64,000 nt of DNA from Sanguibacter sp. HDW7 (GCF_011300875.1 NZ_CP049862.1:1488001-1552000), one strand, 5' to 3'; positions 1 through 8,307 are shown, numbered from the stretch's first letter. Notes: generated by a model not told the origin, from the letters alone. Made by a program: numbers and translations.

Positions 1-460
1 GGGTCTTGTAGAACGACGTGTCGAGGTAGATGTCCTGGTCACCAGGGCAGTAGAAGGGGCCGACGGCCGACGACGCGTTGCCGCACGCGGTCGAGACGGA
101 GCCCTCGAAGAGGTTGACGTGCGGGGACGCGTACTGGGCCGACGCGATGCGCGGGAACTCCGCCTCCCAGTAGGCGTCGAGCGAGTTCGCGGCGCCGACG
201 ACGCGGCACTCGTCGTCCTGGTTCGCCGCGGCACCCGTCGAGCAGCGAGAGAGGTCGCTGTCCCCGGTGCCCTCGACCGCGATGTTCGCAGTGTCGCCTC
301 CGCCGCCGACGAGGCCCGAGAGGTCGAGGCCGAACTGCTGGGCGACCACGACGAGCAGGATGACAGCGATGCTGCCACCGCCGCCGATGGCTGCCTTCCT
401 GCCGCCCGAGCGTTTGCTCGCCTTGCTCGTGTCGAACCGAGCGTCGTCGTTGAACGTCAT
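1..460 (-). CDS. YpfJ-family putative neutral zinc metallopeptidase, 3' end cut off
   Basis: The first 153 residues are visible and the gene runs off the left edge. Residues about 25-41 form one membrane anchor after a basic, Gly-rich N-terminus, so the catalytic part should lie outside the membrane. The conserved start of the family's peptidase region follows, with a Cys-containing GAAANQDDECR stretch, VNLFEG, and the GPFYCPGD..IYLD block typical of YpfJ-like proteins (Pfam Zn_peptidase). The HExxH zinc motif would lie beyond the window, so catalytic competence cannot be judged. The ATG is preceded by TACCGT and 6 nt, suggesting a leaderless mRNA. The physiological substrate of this family is not established. 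Confidence 0.8.
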   Translation of the reverse strand, partial: MTFNDDARFDTSKASKRSGGRKAAIGGGGSIAVILLVVVAQQFGLDLSGLVGGGGDTANIAVEGTGDSDLSRCSTGAAANQDDECRVVGAANSLDAYWEAEFPRIASAQYASPHVNLFEGSVSTACGNASSAVGPFYCPGDQDIYLDTSFYKT

Positions 461-466
461 GTGCAC

Positions 467-472
467 ACGGTA
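467..472 (-). promoter_or_regulatory. -10 element of leaderless ypfJ-like gene
   Basis: TACCGT on the minus strand ends exactly 6 nt before the ATG at 460, so the predicted transcription start is the A of the start codon. No Shine-Dalgarno sequence is present. Confidence 0.5.
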
Positions 473-522
473 GCGCTGCGGGAGCGGTCGCACCCGTGGT
501 TGACGGGTAGATGAACCCCAGG

Positions 523-1167
523 TCAGGACAGGCGGAGCGCGTCCAGCAGGCCGCGGGCATGGATCGCCTCGCCCGTGCGGACGGCGTGCCCGACGGTCCG
601 CAGGAGCGTCGGCAGCAGCCACGCGCGCGGACCGCGGACGCCACGGGCGCGTGCCGCGTCGCGCGCGCCCTGCGCGAGGTCGAGGAGCGTCGGCACGGTC
701 CGTAGGACGAGCGCGACGGAGAGCGCGAAGGACTCGGGCCGCACGACGCGCCCGAGCAGCGGGACGTGCGCGAGGACGCGCAGGCCGCGGACGAGGACGG
801 CGACGATCTCGTCGGTCGGCGTCGTCGCGGTGACGACGGCGGCCGCCAGGACGACGGCGCCGAGACCCGCGACCATGCCGACGGCCGCACCCGGTCCGGC
901 GTGCCACCAGCGGAACGCGGCGAGCACGAGCAGAAGCACCGCGACGCCCCGCAGCTGGCGCAGCGCTCGCAGGGGCAGGCGCGCGAGCGCCCACGCGCCC
1001 GCGACGCCCGCGAGCAGCACGAGCGCAGGGAGGGGCTCGCGCACGAACGCGACCACCGTGCCGAGCGCGGCGAGCCCCACGAGCTTGAGGCCCGCGGGCG
1101 CACGGTGGACAAGCGTCGTCCCGGGGACGTGGAGCCCCAGCGGGGTCGCGACGCGGACGCGGCTCAT
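523..1167 (-). CDS. bioN: Biotin ECF transporter transmembrane (T) component BioN
   Basis: A 214-residue, strongly hydrophobic protein of the CbiQ/EcfT/BioN family. It couples ATP hydrolysis by BioM to the substrate-binding BioY in the cytoplasmic membrane. Hydrophobic segments lie at about 24-60, 70-105 and 105-125. The C-terminal third carries the Ala-Arg-Gly signatures of T components (ARGVRG at about 173-178 and IHARGLLDAL near the end), which contact the ATPases. Its ATG overlaps the TGA of bioM in an ATGA, so translation is coupled, and the gene order bioY-bioM-bioN is the usual actinobacterial biotin importer. Length is normal for BioN. Confidence 0.85.
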   Translation of the reverse strand: MSRVRVATPLGLHVPGTTLVHRAPAGLKLVGLAALGTVVAFVREPLPALVLLAGVAGAWALARLPLRALRQLRGVAVLLLVLAAFRWWHAGPGAAVGMVAGLGAVVLAAAVVTATTPTDEIVAVLVRGLRVLAHVPLLGRVVRPESFALSVALVLRTVPTLLDLAQGARDAARARGVRGPRAWLLPTLLRTVGHAVRTGEAIHARGLLDALRLS

Positions 1168-1943
1168 CGGGCCTCCCGCGACGAGGCCGGCGCGAGCTCG
1201 GGCGGCGGTCCCGCCATGAGCGCGCGGTACGCGCCGATGGCGTCGGCCGGCGCCCCGTCCGCGACGACGCGCCCCCGTTCGACGACGAGCACACGCTCGG
1301 CCCGCGCTGCAGCGTCGAGGTCGTGCGTCACCGTGACGACCTGCTGCGGCAGCGCGTCGAGCAGAGCCTCGACGTGCGCCTGCCAGCGCAGGTCGAGGAG
1401 CGTCGTCGGCTCGTCGGCGAGCAGCACCGCGGGCTCGGCCGCAAGCACGGACGTGAGCGCGAGCAGCTGCTTCTGCCCGCCCGAGAGCGTCGCGACGGGC
1501 TGGTGGAGGTGACCGCCCAGGCCGACGTCCGCGAGGAGCGCCGTCGCACGCTCGGCGCGCTCACGGAGCGGCAGGTGCCGCAGCGAGAGCGCGACGTCCT
1601 CAAGGGGGGTCGGCATGAGGAGCTGGGCCTCGGGGTCCGCGAAGAGCAGCCCGACGATCCCGCGCACGCGCGCGCCGTCGCGCCGCGTGTCGAGGCCGTG
1701 GACCCGCACGGCGCCCGTCGTCGGCGCGATGAGCCCGTCGAGCAGGCGCACGAGCGTCGACTTGCCCGAGCCGTTCGCCCCGACGACCGCGACACGCCGC
1801 TCGGTGAGTGTGAGTGTCGTCGGGTGCAGGAGCGTGCGCGTGCGACCCTCGGCGTCGACGACCGCGACGCCCGCCGCCTCGAGCTCGAGCACGCCTGTGG
1901 GCGGGGCCGCGGCCCCGCCCACAGGCGTCGGAATGAACGTCAC
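1164..1943 (-). CDS. bioM: Biotin ECF transporter ATPase BioM
   Basis: ABC ATPase of the ECF type, 259 residues from a GTG that overlaps the bioY stop (GTGA). Walker A is GANGSGKST at about 53-61, the Q-loop region follows (LLFADPEAQLL, typical of ECF ATPases), the signature is LSGGQKQLLAL, Walker B is VLLADEPTTLLD and the H-loop is VTHDLD. The first 17 codons are encoded by a perfect 38-bp palindrome and have no counterpart in the family. A second in-frame GTG at 1892, immediately after the palindrome, would give a 242-residue protein starting MLELEAAG, which looks like a normal ATPase N-terminus. Either start is possible: spacing favours 1943, family length favours 1892. It energises biotin uptake with BioY and BioN. 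Confidence 0.85.
   Translation of the reverse strand: MTFIPTPVGGAAAPPTGVLELEAAGVAVVDAEGRTRTLLHPTTLTLTERRVAVVGANGSGKSTLVRLLDGLIAPTTGAVRVHGLDTRRDGARVRGIVGLLFADPEAQLLMPTPLEDVALSLRHLPLRERAERATALLADVGLGGHLHQPVATLSGGQKQLLALTSVLAAEPAVLLADEPTTLLDLRWQAHVEALLDALPQQVVTVTHDLDAAARAERVLVVERGRVVADGAPADAIGAYRALMAGPPPELAPASSREAR
1891..1928. repeat. Perfect 38-bp palindrome at the bioY-bioM junction
   Basis: Nineteen bases on each side of 1909/1910 are perfectly complementary, with ACGCCTGTGG at one end and its reverse complement at the other. It begins 12 nt past the bioY stop, inside the annotated 5' end of bioM. As RNA it would fold into an extremely stable GC hairpin. It may be an intercistronic attenuator or processing site, or a palindromic repeat element. 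Confidence 0.8.
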
Positions 1944-2578
1944 GCGGCCGCGACCTCCGTCGCGAACGGCGACGGCTGCGGCGCGCGACCCCCGCGCAGC
2001 GCGGGGAACGCGCGCAGCACCGCGGGAGCCGCGACGACGACGAGGCCGGCCTTGACGAGATCGAACGGCACGAACGCCCAGTTGAACGTCCACGCCGCAC
2101 CGAGGTCCATCGCGGTGCGGCCCGCGAGGACCGGCACACCGATCGCGTACGTCACGGCCGTCGCGACGAGCGCGCCGACGGCGACGGCGACAGCCGTGCC
2201 GACAGTGCCACGGCGGCCCGCCGCACGCACCGCGAGGCCGACGACGAGCGCCGCGAACGGGAACGCCATGAGGTAACCGCCCGACGGACCCGCGAACGAC
2301 GCGAGCCCGCCCGCGCCGCCCGCGAACACCGGAACGCCCGCCGCACCGACCGCGAGGTAGAGGCCGACCGCCGCCGTGCCGCGCCACGGACCGAGCACCG
2401 CACCCGCGAGGAGCACCGCGAAGGTCTGCAGGGTGATCGGCACGGGCACGGCCGAGAACGCGATCGACGTGAGCGAGCACGCGGCGATCAGCGCGGCGAA
2501 CGTCGCGACGAGCGCAAGGTCACGGGCGCGCTCGGCAGGCGTGCGGCGGGGGGTGCGGGCGGTGTCGGGAACGGTCAC
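1940..2578 (-). CDS. bioY: Biotin transporter S component BioY
   Basis: Substrate-binding membrane subunit of the biotin ECF importer, 212 residues with about six membrane segments. Family marks include the N-terminal ARDLALVATFAALIAACS helix, VPITLQTFAVLLAGAVLGPWRG (the Q-T-F/LLAG biotin-site region) at about 46-66, GGAGGLASFAGPSGGYL at about 86-102 and the closing helix with VPFDLVKAGL. It is first in the operon and is preceded by GGAGG about 5 nt upstream of the ATG. It overlaps bioM by four bases. A minus-strand TAGCGT at 2615-2620 is the likely -10. I see no clear BirA or BioQ operator. Confidence 0.9.
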   Translation of the reverse strand: MTVPDTARTPRRTPAERARDLALVATFAALIAACSLTSIAFSAVPVPITLQTFAVLLAGAVLGPWRGTAAVGLYLAVGAAGVPVFAGGAGGLASFAGPSGGYLMAFPFAALVVGLAVRAAGRRGTVGTAVAVAVGALVATAVTYAIGVPVLAGRTAMDLGAAWTFNWAFVPFDLVKAGLVVVAAPAVLRAFPALRGGRAPQPSPFATEVAAA

Positions 2579-2614
2579 GGGGCCTCCAGGGTTGGCGAAA
2601 TCACGTCGTCCCGC

Positions 2615-2634
2615 ACGCTACGCACCGGTAAGAT
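2615..2634. promoter_or_regulatory. Divergent -10 elements for bioY (minus) and the ABC-F gene (plus)
   Basis: TAGCGT on the minus strand (2615-2620) would start a leader of about 30 nt before bioY. TAAGAT on the plus strand (2629-2634) would start a leader of about 50 nt before the ABC-F gene. -35 boxes are not convincing. Confidence 0.4.
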
Positions 2635-2691
2635 CGAGCGCGTTTGTGCCGTCGTACAGGGCGGGCCACGTGAGTTCGGAGGAAACCTGCA

Positions 2692-4290
2692 GTGATCACC
2701 GCCCAGGGTGTCGAGATCCGGGTCGGAGCCCGTCTCCTGCTCGAGCCGACGACCTTCCGTGTGGCGTCAGGCGACAGGATCGGGCTCGTCGGCCGCAACG
2801 GCGCCGGCAAGACGACCCTCACGAAGACGCTCGCGGGGGAGACCCAGCCGACCGGCGGGACGATCACCCGGTCGAGCGAGATCGGCTACCTCGCGCAGGA
2901 CCCGCGCACCGCCGACCCCGAGCAGCTCGCCATGGACCGTGTGCTCTCCGCGCGCGGCCTCAACGAGATCGTGCGCGCGATGCGCGACACCGAGGGCCAG
3001 ATGGCCTCGGCCGACCCCGAGACGCAGGCGGCAGCGCTCGATCGCTACCCGCGCCTCGAGGAGCGCTTCCTCGCCGCCGGCGGCTACGCCGCCGAGTCCG
3101 AGGCCGAGCGCATCACCGTCAACCTCGGCCTCGACGAGCGCGTCCTGGCCCAGCCCATCGGCACGCTCTCCGGCGGTCAGCGCCGCCGCGTCGAGCTCGC
3201 CCGCATCCTCTTCTCCGGCGTCGACACACTCCTGCTCGACGAGCCCACCAACCACCTCGACCACGACTCGATCGTGTGGCTGCGCGAGTACCTGCGCACC
3301 TACTCCGGCGGGCTCGTCGTCATCTCACACGACGTCGAGCTCCTGCGCGTCGTGTGCACGAAGGTCTTCTTCCTCGACGCGACCCGCTCGACGATCGACC
3401 AGTACAACCTCGGCTACGACGCGTACGTCAAGCAGCGCGAGACCGACGAGAAGCGTCGCCGTCGCGAGCGCGCCAACGCCGAGAAGAAGGCCGCGACCCT
3501 CGCCGCCCAGGGCGAGAAGATGCGCGCCAAGGCCACGAAGGCCGTCGCCGCGCAGAACATGCTGCGTCGCGCTGAGAAGCTCCTCGAGGGCCTCGAGGGC
3601 GAGCGCGTCTCCGACAAGGTCGCCAAGCTGCGCTTCCCGAAGCCCGCGCCGTGCGGCCGCACCCCGCTCACCGCGGAGGGCCTCACGAAGGCGTACGGCT
3701 CGCTCGAGGTGTTCACGGGCGTCGACCTCGCGATCGACCGCGGCTCGCGCGTCGTCATCCTCGGCCTGAACGGCGCGGGCAAGACGACGATGCTCCGCAT
3801 CCTCGCGGGCGTCGAGCAGCCCGACACGGGCGAGGTCGTGCCCGGCCACGGCCTGAAGATCGGCTACTACGCGCAGGAGCACGACACGCTCGACCTCGAC
3901 GCGACGGTTGTCGAAAACCTCCGCCACTCCGCGCCCGACCTCACCGACACCGAGGTGCGCTCCGTCCTCGGCTCGTTCCTCTTCTCGGGTGACGACGCCG
4001 ACAAGCCCACCAAGGTGCTCTCGGGCGGCGAGAAGACGCGCCTCGCGCTCGCGACGCTCGTCGTCTCCTCCGCGAACGTCCTCCTGCTCGACGAGCCGAC
4101 GAACAACCTCGACCCTGCGAGCCGCGAAGAGATCCTCGGGGCGCTGCGCAGCTACGAGGGTGCGGTCGTCATGGTGACGCACGACGAGGGCGCGGTCGAC
4201 GCCCTCACGCCCGAGCGCGTCCTCCTGCTGCCCGACGGCGACGAGGACCTGTGGAACGACACGTACAGGGAGCTCGTGGCGCTCGCCTGA
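2692..4290 (+). CDS. ABC-F family ATP-binding protein
   Basis: Soluble protein of 532 residues with two ABC domains and no membrane segment, the layout of ABC-F translation factors that act at the ribosomal E site. Domain 1 has Walker A GRNGAGKTT (34-42), signature LSGGQRRRVELA (159-170) and Walker B LLLDEPTNHLD (180-190). A charged helical linker (about 245-310, Arg/Lys/Ala/Glu-rich) carries the position of the P-site interacting motif. Domain 2 has GLNGAGKTT (358-366), LSGGEKTRLALA (443-454) and LLLDEPTNNLD (464-474). Both catalytic glutamates are present. The GTG start is backed by GGAGGAAA at 2678-2685. Related actinobacterial proteins are often loosely annotated as macrolide ATPases; a resistance role is not shown here. 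Confidence 0.9.
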   Translation: MITAQGVEIRVGARLLLEPTTFRVASGDRIGLVGRNGAGKTTLTKTLAGETQPTGGTITRSSEIGYLAQDPRTADPEQLAMDRVLSARGLNEIVRAMRDTEGQMASADPETQAAALDRYPRLEERFLAAGGYAAESEAERITVNLGLDERVLAQPIGTLSGGQRRRVELARILFSGVDTLLLDEPTNHLDHDSIVWLREYLRTYSGGLVVISHDVELLRVVCTKVFFLDATRSTIDQYNLGYDAYVKQRETDEKRRRRERANAEKKAATLAAQGEKMRAKATKAVAAQNMLRRAEKLLEGLEGERVSDKVAKLRFPKPAPCGRTPLTAEGLTKAYGSLEVFTGVDLAIDRGSRVVILGLNGAGKTTMLRILAGVEQPDTGEVVPGHGLKIGYYAQEHDTLDLDATVVENLRHSAPDLTDTEVRSVLGSFLFSGDDADKPTKVLSGGEKTRLALATLVVSSANVLLLDEPTNNLDPASREEILGALRSYEGAVVMVTHDEGAVDALTPERVLLLPDGDEDLWNDTYRELVALA

Positions 4291-4302
4291 GTGCCGATCG
4301 AT

Positions 4303-4337
4303 CGCCCCGGCGGCCGCCATGTGCGGGTGCCGGGGCG
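4303..4337 (+). terminator. Terminator hairpin after the ABC-F gene
   Basis: CGCCCCGGC at 4303-4311 pairs perfectly with GCCGGGGCG at 4329-4337 around a 17-nt loop, 13 nt after the stop. There is no U tract, as is usual in high-GC actinobacteria. Confidence 0.55.
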
Positions 4338-4350
4338 CATTGCTTCCCGG

Positions 4351-5393
4351 TCAGACGGTGAGGACCGAGCGGGCATCAGACGGTGGGCTGGTGCGGAACG
4401 TGGTGCCGTTGCCGTCGCGCCACGCGCTCTCGCTGACGGTGCGGAAGCGGCCGGAACACGTGGTGGAGAGGCTGACCTGGTAGGTCTCGACCTTCGAGTT
4501 CGTGTGGGGCATGGACTGGACTGGGCAGTGGTCGCCGGTCGTCGTCGTGACGATCGGCGCGCTGCCGTCACCGGCGCTCCCGCCAACGTCGCCGAGAACC
4601 CGGCCGGACCCGCGAGGTGGCCGGTGGCGAGCGCTGACCGATTCGGGTCGGCCGTGGCCACCCTCACGCTGCGCGACGTCGGGGTACCCCGCCCGCACTG
4701 CCGGAGGAGGGCTCAGAGCTTGCGGCCTATGACGAGTACGGCAACCGCGCCGGCGCCCAGGGTTCGGCGGTCGCGGCCCGATCGGGGAGGGGGGGCTCGA
4801 CGTCGTACCGGTCGCAATAGATAGCGATCGCCGCGAGCTGCTCTTCTCGGCCCGGCAGGTAGGGGGCGACGTGACCCGCCCATGAGGCGGCGGATGCGGC
4901 CTCGGCCAGGACGCGGGTGCGCTCGTCGATGTGCTCGGCGTTGATCGCCAGGGCATCGTCGAGGCTCTGGTCCCGCGCGCGCGGGCCGAACGAGATCCTC
5001 GCGCGCGACGTCGGTGGCGAGCGTCGCGGCTGCGGTCTGCACGTTCGTCGGCGGCCAAGGACCGCAGAAGGTCCCGCTCAGCATGTAGACGCGAGAGGGA
5101 TTGGTGCCCGCGCGGCCCTGCGGCAGAGCGCCCGCGACTGTCGAACGCGGTCACGATGAGCGTGTCGCCCGGGCGTCGGGAGTCGGGAAGGCTGCCGATC
5201 GCACGACGGTCGTCGCGTCGACGCGCGTGCATCCGTGAAACGAACGTTTGACGGGTGTCGTGGGCGAAGGCTTCGCGACGTCGGAGAACGACAATGCCCA
5301 GGTAGTCGCGTCCGCCACGTTCGCGTCGCTGTCGTGTGCAGAGCAGGTTCCATCGAGCCTCTGGTCAACCTGCTGCTCTGGCCGGTGCAGCAC
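4351..5393 (-). pseudogene. Frameshifted minus-strand gene, function unknown
   Basis: No single frame stays convincing, but strong G/C third-position bias moves between frames along the minus strand. Readable pieces in order are: about 5390-5190 with TTWALSFSDVAKPSPTTPVK; about 5190-5110 with GDTLIVTAFDSRGRSA; about 5105-5010 with VYMLSGTFCGPWPPTNVQTA; about 5005-4737 in the first frame again with DQSLDDALAINAEHIDERTR and EEQLAAIAIYCDRYDVEP; and about 4600-4351 with TGDHCPVQSMPHTNSKVETY ending SVLTV-stop. Base composition is less extreme than in the flanking genes. At least four frame changes are needed. This may be a decaying accessory gene, or two, or an assembly region with indel errors; the G run near 4790 is one suspicious spot. 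I do not recognise the family. Confidence 0.45.
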
Positions 5394-5414
5394 AGATGAC
5401 GAGCTCGCCGAGCC

Positions 5415-6311
5415 TCAGGCGGCTCGCCGGTGATCCTCGAGCACCATGTCGATGGTGCGGCGGGCCTTGCGTGCCTCGGACTCGGGAGCGTGTGACCCCG
5501 TGAGTCGTGCTGCGACGATCAGTGCCTTCCAGATCGCCCAGCCACGCGCCCTCGCCCACGCATCGGCGTCGAGCGCCCGGTGCTCGCGGAACGCCTCGCG
5601 GGCGTCGCCGCGCATCGCCGCGACCCCGATCACCAGATCGCAGGCGGGATCGCCGATGCCCATGGTCCCGAAGTCGATGAGGGCGGCAAGCTCGCCCCCG
5701 TCGTCGACGAGGAGGTTGCCCTCGCTGACGTCGCCGTGGAACCAGACAGGTTCACCCCGCCAGCGGGTGCTGGTCGCGGCTTCCCAGACCTCGCTCACGC
5801 CGACGACGTCGATCGTGTCGCCCAGCGCGTCGATCGCGCGGAGCGCCTCCGCCTCGTAGACCACGGGCGAGTCGCCGCGCCGGAAGTTGTGCGGGCCGGG
5901 TAGAGGCCCACCCGAAGGGTCCGCCCGTTGGAGTGCGGCGAGCGCGTCGCCCAGCGTGGCTGCGAAGCGTACGTCGTGCGCGACGAGGTCGGCTGACGGC
6001 GCTCGGCCGGGCAGCCACCGATAGACCGACCACGGGTAGGGAAAACGCTCGGTGGCCCGTCCGATGCCGACAGGTTCGGGGATCGCGACGGGCAGCTGTC
6101 GCGCCAGGAGCGGTAGCCAGTACTGCTCCTTCTTGACCTGCAGTACGTAAGCCTCGCTGCTCGGCAGGCGCACGGTCAGCTCGTTGCCGAGCCGGAACGT
6201 GCGGTTGTCCCATCCGCCCGGCAGGACCTGCGTGATCGGCAGTCCCCGCCAGTGGGGGAACTGCTCGGCGACCAGCGCCCGGACAAGATCGACATCGATT
6301 GCTCGATTCAT
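5415..6311 (-). CDS. Aminoglycoside phosphotransferase-fold kinase (APH family)
   Basis: A 298-residue small-molecule kinase. The Brenner-type catalytic loop is WFHGDVSEGNLLVDD (HGD...N), followed by the metal-binding ALIDFGTMG and the DPACDL helix. The N-lobe has GWDNRTFRLG as the nucleotide loop. These features place it in the APH/choline-kinase superfamily; similar proteins are annotated as aminoglycoside phosphotransferases, but the substrate cannot be read from sequence. The ATG at 6311 is chosen because CATGCT sits 6 nt upstream (leaderless geometry) and the family starts near MNRAIDVDLVRALV; an in-frame ATG at 6329 would add six residues. It lies in the less GC-rich patch next to the broken gene. 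Confidence 0.8.
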   Translation of the reverse strand: MNRAIDVDLVRALVAEQFPHWRGLPITQVLPGGWDNRTFRLGNELTVRLPSSEAYVLQVKKEQYWLPLLARQLPVAIPEPVGIGRATERFPYPWSVYRWLPGRAPSADLVAHDVRFAATLGDALAALQRADPSGGPLPGPHNFRRGDSPVVYEAEALRAIDALGDTIDVVGVSEVWEAATSTRWRGEPVWFHGDVSEGNLLVDDGGELAALIDFGTMGIGDPACDLVIGVAAMRGDAREAFREHRALDADAWARARGWAIWKALIVAARLTGSHAPESEARKARRTIDMVLEDHRRAA

Positions 6312-6782
6312 CCACCCAGCATGGCGCATGGTGCCGACCGTGGGTCAGCGAAGAATGCCCGACCTCGCTACGGCGCGGGGAAGTCCTGTCCATTCTGAAC
6401 ATCCTCAGCGCCACGTCGACGTGGGCAGCGCTGCATGGAGGTGCGACGGCTGGGAGAAGAAGGGTGTACCAGTGAGTCGAGAACACTCCACGCTTCCAAC
6501 GGCCCGTAGGCAGAACCATGACGTCGCGTCTCTCGGTGCCGACGGCTGCACGCGACTCCGCGATCACGACGTCGCGCCCCGACGCCGACCTGACAGCGGT
6601 CGACACGCAGTAGCTCCTCTGTCGTGGCAAGCGCTGGCCGGCCCTTGTCCCTGCCCTCGGCCTCGCGGGCTTTGCCCGATTTCGCCATGTCCTGCCCTCT
6701 CGTGCGTGTGCTGATGAAGCCAACGCACTCGACGGCATCGGTGTGTGGGCCACCATCGGACGTCATCCGTGCCCAGAGATGC
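6312..6782. other. Unassigned 470-bp stretch
   Basis: No convincing gene is visible. The only candidate is a minus-strand frame from an ATG at 6688 (upstream GAGAGG) to 6368, beginning MAKSGKAREAEGRDKGRPAL. After about 30 residues it becomes Arg- and Ser-rich out-of-frame-like sequence, so at most it is a truncated small gene. Composition is less GC-rich than in the flanks, as in the preceding 2 kb. Confidence 0.35.
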
Positions 6783-7721
6783 TCAGCGCCCCAGGCGCTC
6801 GGCCTCGGCGTCCTCGATCTCCTCGTCCGACGGCCCGCTCGCACGGCGGCGTGGCCGGGACGGCTCTGCGCGTCGGCGGGACGGGTCGAGCCAGGCGGCG
6901 ACATCGTCGGGGGTGTCGTCGGGCACGACGACCGGACCGGCCGCGAGCGCCGCGCGCGTGGTCGCCTCGCGGCGCTCGCGCCGCAGCAGCAGGAGGAACC
7001 CGCCGATCGCGCCGATCGCGAAGACGAACCACTGGAACGTGTACGACAGGTGCGAGCCGAGGTCGAGGTCCGGGTCTGGGAGCCGGAACAGGCCGGGCGC
7101 GGGTTCGCCGTCCTCGACGACGAGCGCGCCGTACCCGCCGATCGTCGGGGTCGTCGCGGGCAGGCCCGCGGCGGCGAGCACCTGTGCGACGTTGATGCGC
7201 TGCACCTGGCCGGCGGGCGCGCCGCGGTCGCTCGGGTCCTCGTCGAGACGTAGGCGAGCGATGACCGTCGTCGGGCCCGCCGGCGTCGCCGGGACCTCGG
7301 CCGCGGAGGCGCCGTCGGCGCCCATCGGCACGAAGCCGCGGTCGACGACGACGGTGACGGCGGGGTCACCCGCGACCTCGAACGGCACGAGCACGTGATA
7401 GCCGGGCGTCGAGCCGACGGGCCGGTTGCGCAGCAGCACCTCGGCGCCCGGGACGTACGCGCCCTCGAGCTCGACGGGACGCCACTGGTCACCTGCCGCG
7501 AGCGTCGAGCCCGCCGCCGGGAGGATGTCGCCGAGAGGTACCGGCGTCGCCGAGAAGTTCGCCTGGATCGTGTCGACGCGCGCCTTCTTCGACTCGTAGC
7601 GGTGCCACTGCCAGCGGCCTGCGGCGACGCACAGCGCCGCGACGACGAGGACGCCGACGAGCAGGACGAGCCACTCGCGCAGCGAGCGCGTGCGGTGGAC
7701 CTCGGCGGGGGAGTCGCTCAT
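6783..7721 (-). CDS. SURF1-family cytochrome oxidase assembly protein
   Basis: A 312-residue membrane protein. The N-terminal helix (about 15-36, WLVLLVGVLVVAALCVAAG) is followed directly by RWQWHRYESKKAR, the SURF1 signature. A long extracytoplasmic part contains VLLRNRPVGSTPGYHVLVPF and VVVDRGFVPMG, and the closing helix is LSYTFQWFVFAIGAIGGFLL. SURF1 proteins help insert haem a into the aa3-type oxidase. The C-terminal tail (about 60 residues) is polar and probably cytoplasmic. Its ATG overlaps the stop of the upstream 78-codon gene (ATGA), making it the third gene of a coupled operon. Confidence 0.9.
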   Translation of the reverse strand: MSDSPAEVHRTRSLREWLVLLVGVLVVAALCVAAGRWQWHRYESKKARVDTIQANFSATPVPLGDILPAAGSTLAAGDQWRPVELEGAYVPGAEVLLRNRPVGSTPGYHVLVPFEVAGDPAVTVVVDRGFVPMGADGASAAEVPATPAGPTTVIARLRLDEDPSDRGAPAGQVQRINVAQVLAAAGLPATTPTIGGYGALVVEDGEPAPGLFRLPDPDLDLGSHLSYTFQWFVFAIGAIGGFLLLLRRERREATTRAALAAGPVVVPDDTPDDVAAWLDPSRRRAEPSRPRRRASGPSDEEIEDAEAERLGR

Positions 7722-7954
7722 CCGTCGGCCGGTCCGAGGTCGGCGACGGGGATCGTCGTGAGCCGGAAGCCGCGCAGGTCGAGGAAGTTCTCCAGGTGGT
7801 CGCGATGGTCGTCGCACGCGAGCCATACCTTGCGGCGCTCGGGCGTGTGGATCTTGGGGTTGCGCCACAGGACTGCCCACGATGCGTCGGCGCGGCACCC
7901 CTTGCCCGAGCAGACGAGCTCGTCGGCGGGGGTGGGCTGGTCCGTCGCGGTCAT
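7718..7954 (-). CDS. Small Cys/His protein, possible zinc ribbon, unknown function
   Basis: A 78-residue cytoplasmic protein. It has C-SGKG-C near residue 15-20 and CDDHRDH near 47-53, a spacing suited to binding one metal ion (C-x4-C ... C-x2-H). The middle part has WAVLWRNPKIHTPERRKVW. Homologues are common next to SURF1 in Micrococcales and are usually hypothetical. Overlaps with both neighbours by ATGA suggest co-translation with the DUF3099 gene and SURF1, so a link to the respiratory membrane is possible but is inference. Confidence 0.7.
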   Translation of the reverse strand: MTATDQPTPADELVCSGKGCRADASWAVLWRNPKIHTPERRKVWLACDDHRDHLENFLDLRGFRLTTIPVADLGPADG

Positions 7955-8301
7955 CGGTCCTCCGTCGTGGTGGGCGGCGTCGTGCCGCCGTCGGCGCCGT
8001 CGGGCGCCGCGTCGTCGTGGGGCGCCGCGGGCAGGGCCCGCGGGTCGAGCATGACCGGACCCGTCGTCCGGCGGTCGCGACCTGCGTTCGCGACGAGCAC
8101 GGCCGTGTACGGCAGGACGACGGCCGCGGCGATGCACACCCAGCGCAGCGGCCACGAGGGCACGGCCGCGGCGAGCGCGATGCAGACGACGCGGATGCCC
8201 ATCTGGACGAGGTAGGAGCGCATGCGGCGCGCCTGCTCGACCGCGAGAGGCTCGGGGGCGTCGCTCACGCGATGCACCTGCTCCGACCTTCTGCGTCCCA
8301 C
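7951..8301 (-). CDS. DUF3099 membrane protein
   Basis: A 116-residue protein with two hydrophobic helices (about 33-52 and 54-73) separated by PSWPLRW. The preceding RMRSYLVQMGIRVVC and the following VVLPYTAVLVANA are the DUF3099 signature. The C-terminus is a polar tail. It is first in the operon with the Cys/His protein and SURF1. The GTG start is preceded by TAGACT and 6 nt, so it is probably leaderless. Function unknown. Confidence 0.8.
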   Translation of the reverse strand: MGRRRSEQVHRVSDAPEPLAVEQARRMRSYLVQMGIRVVCIALAAAVPSWPLRWVCIAAAVVLPYTAVLVANAGRDRRTTGPVMLDPRALPAAPHDDAAPDGADGGTTPPTTTEDR

Positions 8302-8307
8302 CGTCCG

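Noticed and set aside
4351-5232. A single intact 293-codon gene on the minus strand
   Set aside because: The frame is open, but its middle third is Arg/Ser/Pro-rich while coding-type third positions lie in other frames there. A broken gene explains the data better.
6368-6688. A 106-codon minus-strand gene beginning MAKSGKAREAEG
   Set aside because: Only the first 30 residues look protein-like and there is no recognisable family, so it is noted under the unassigned stretch rather than called.
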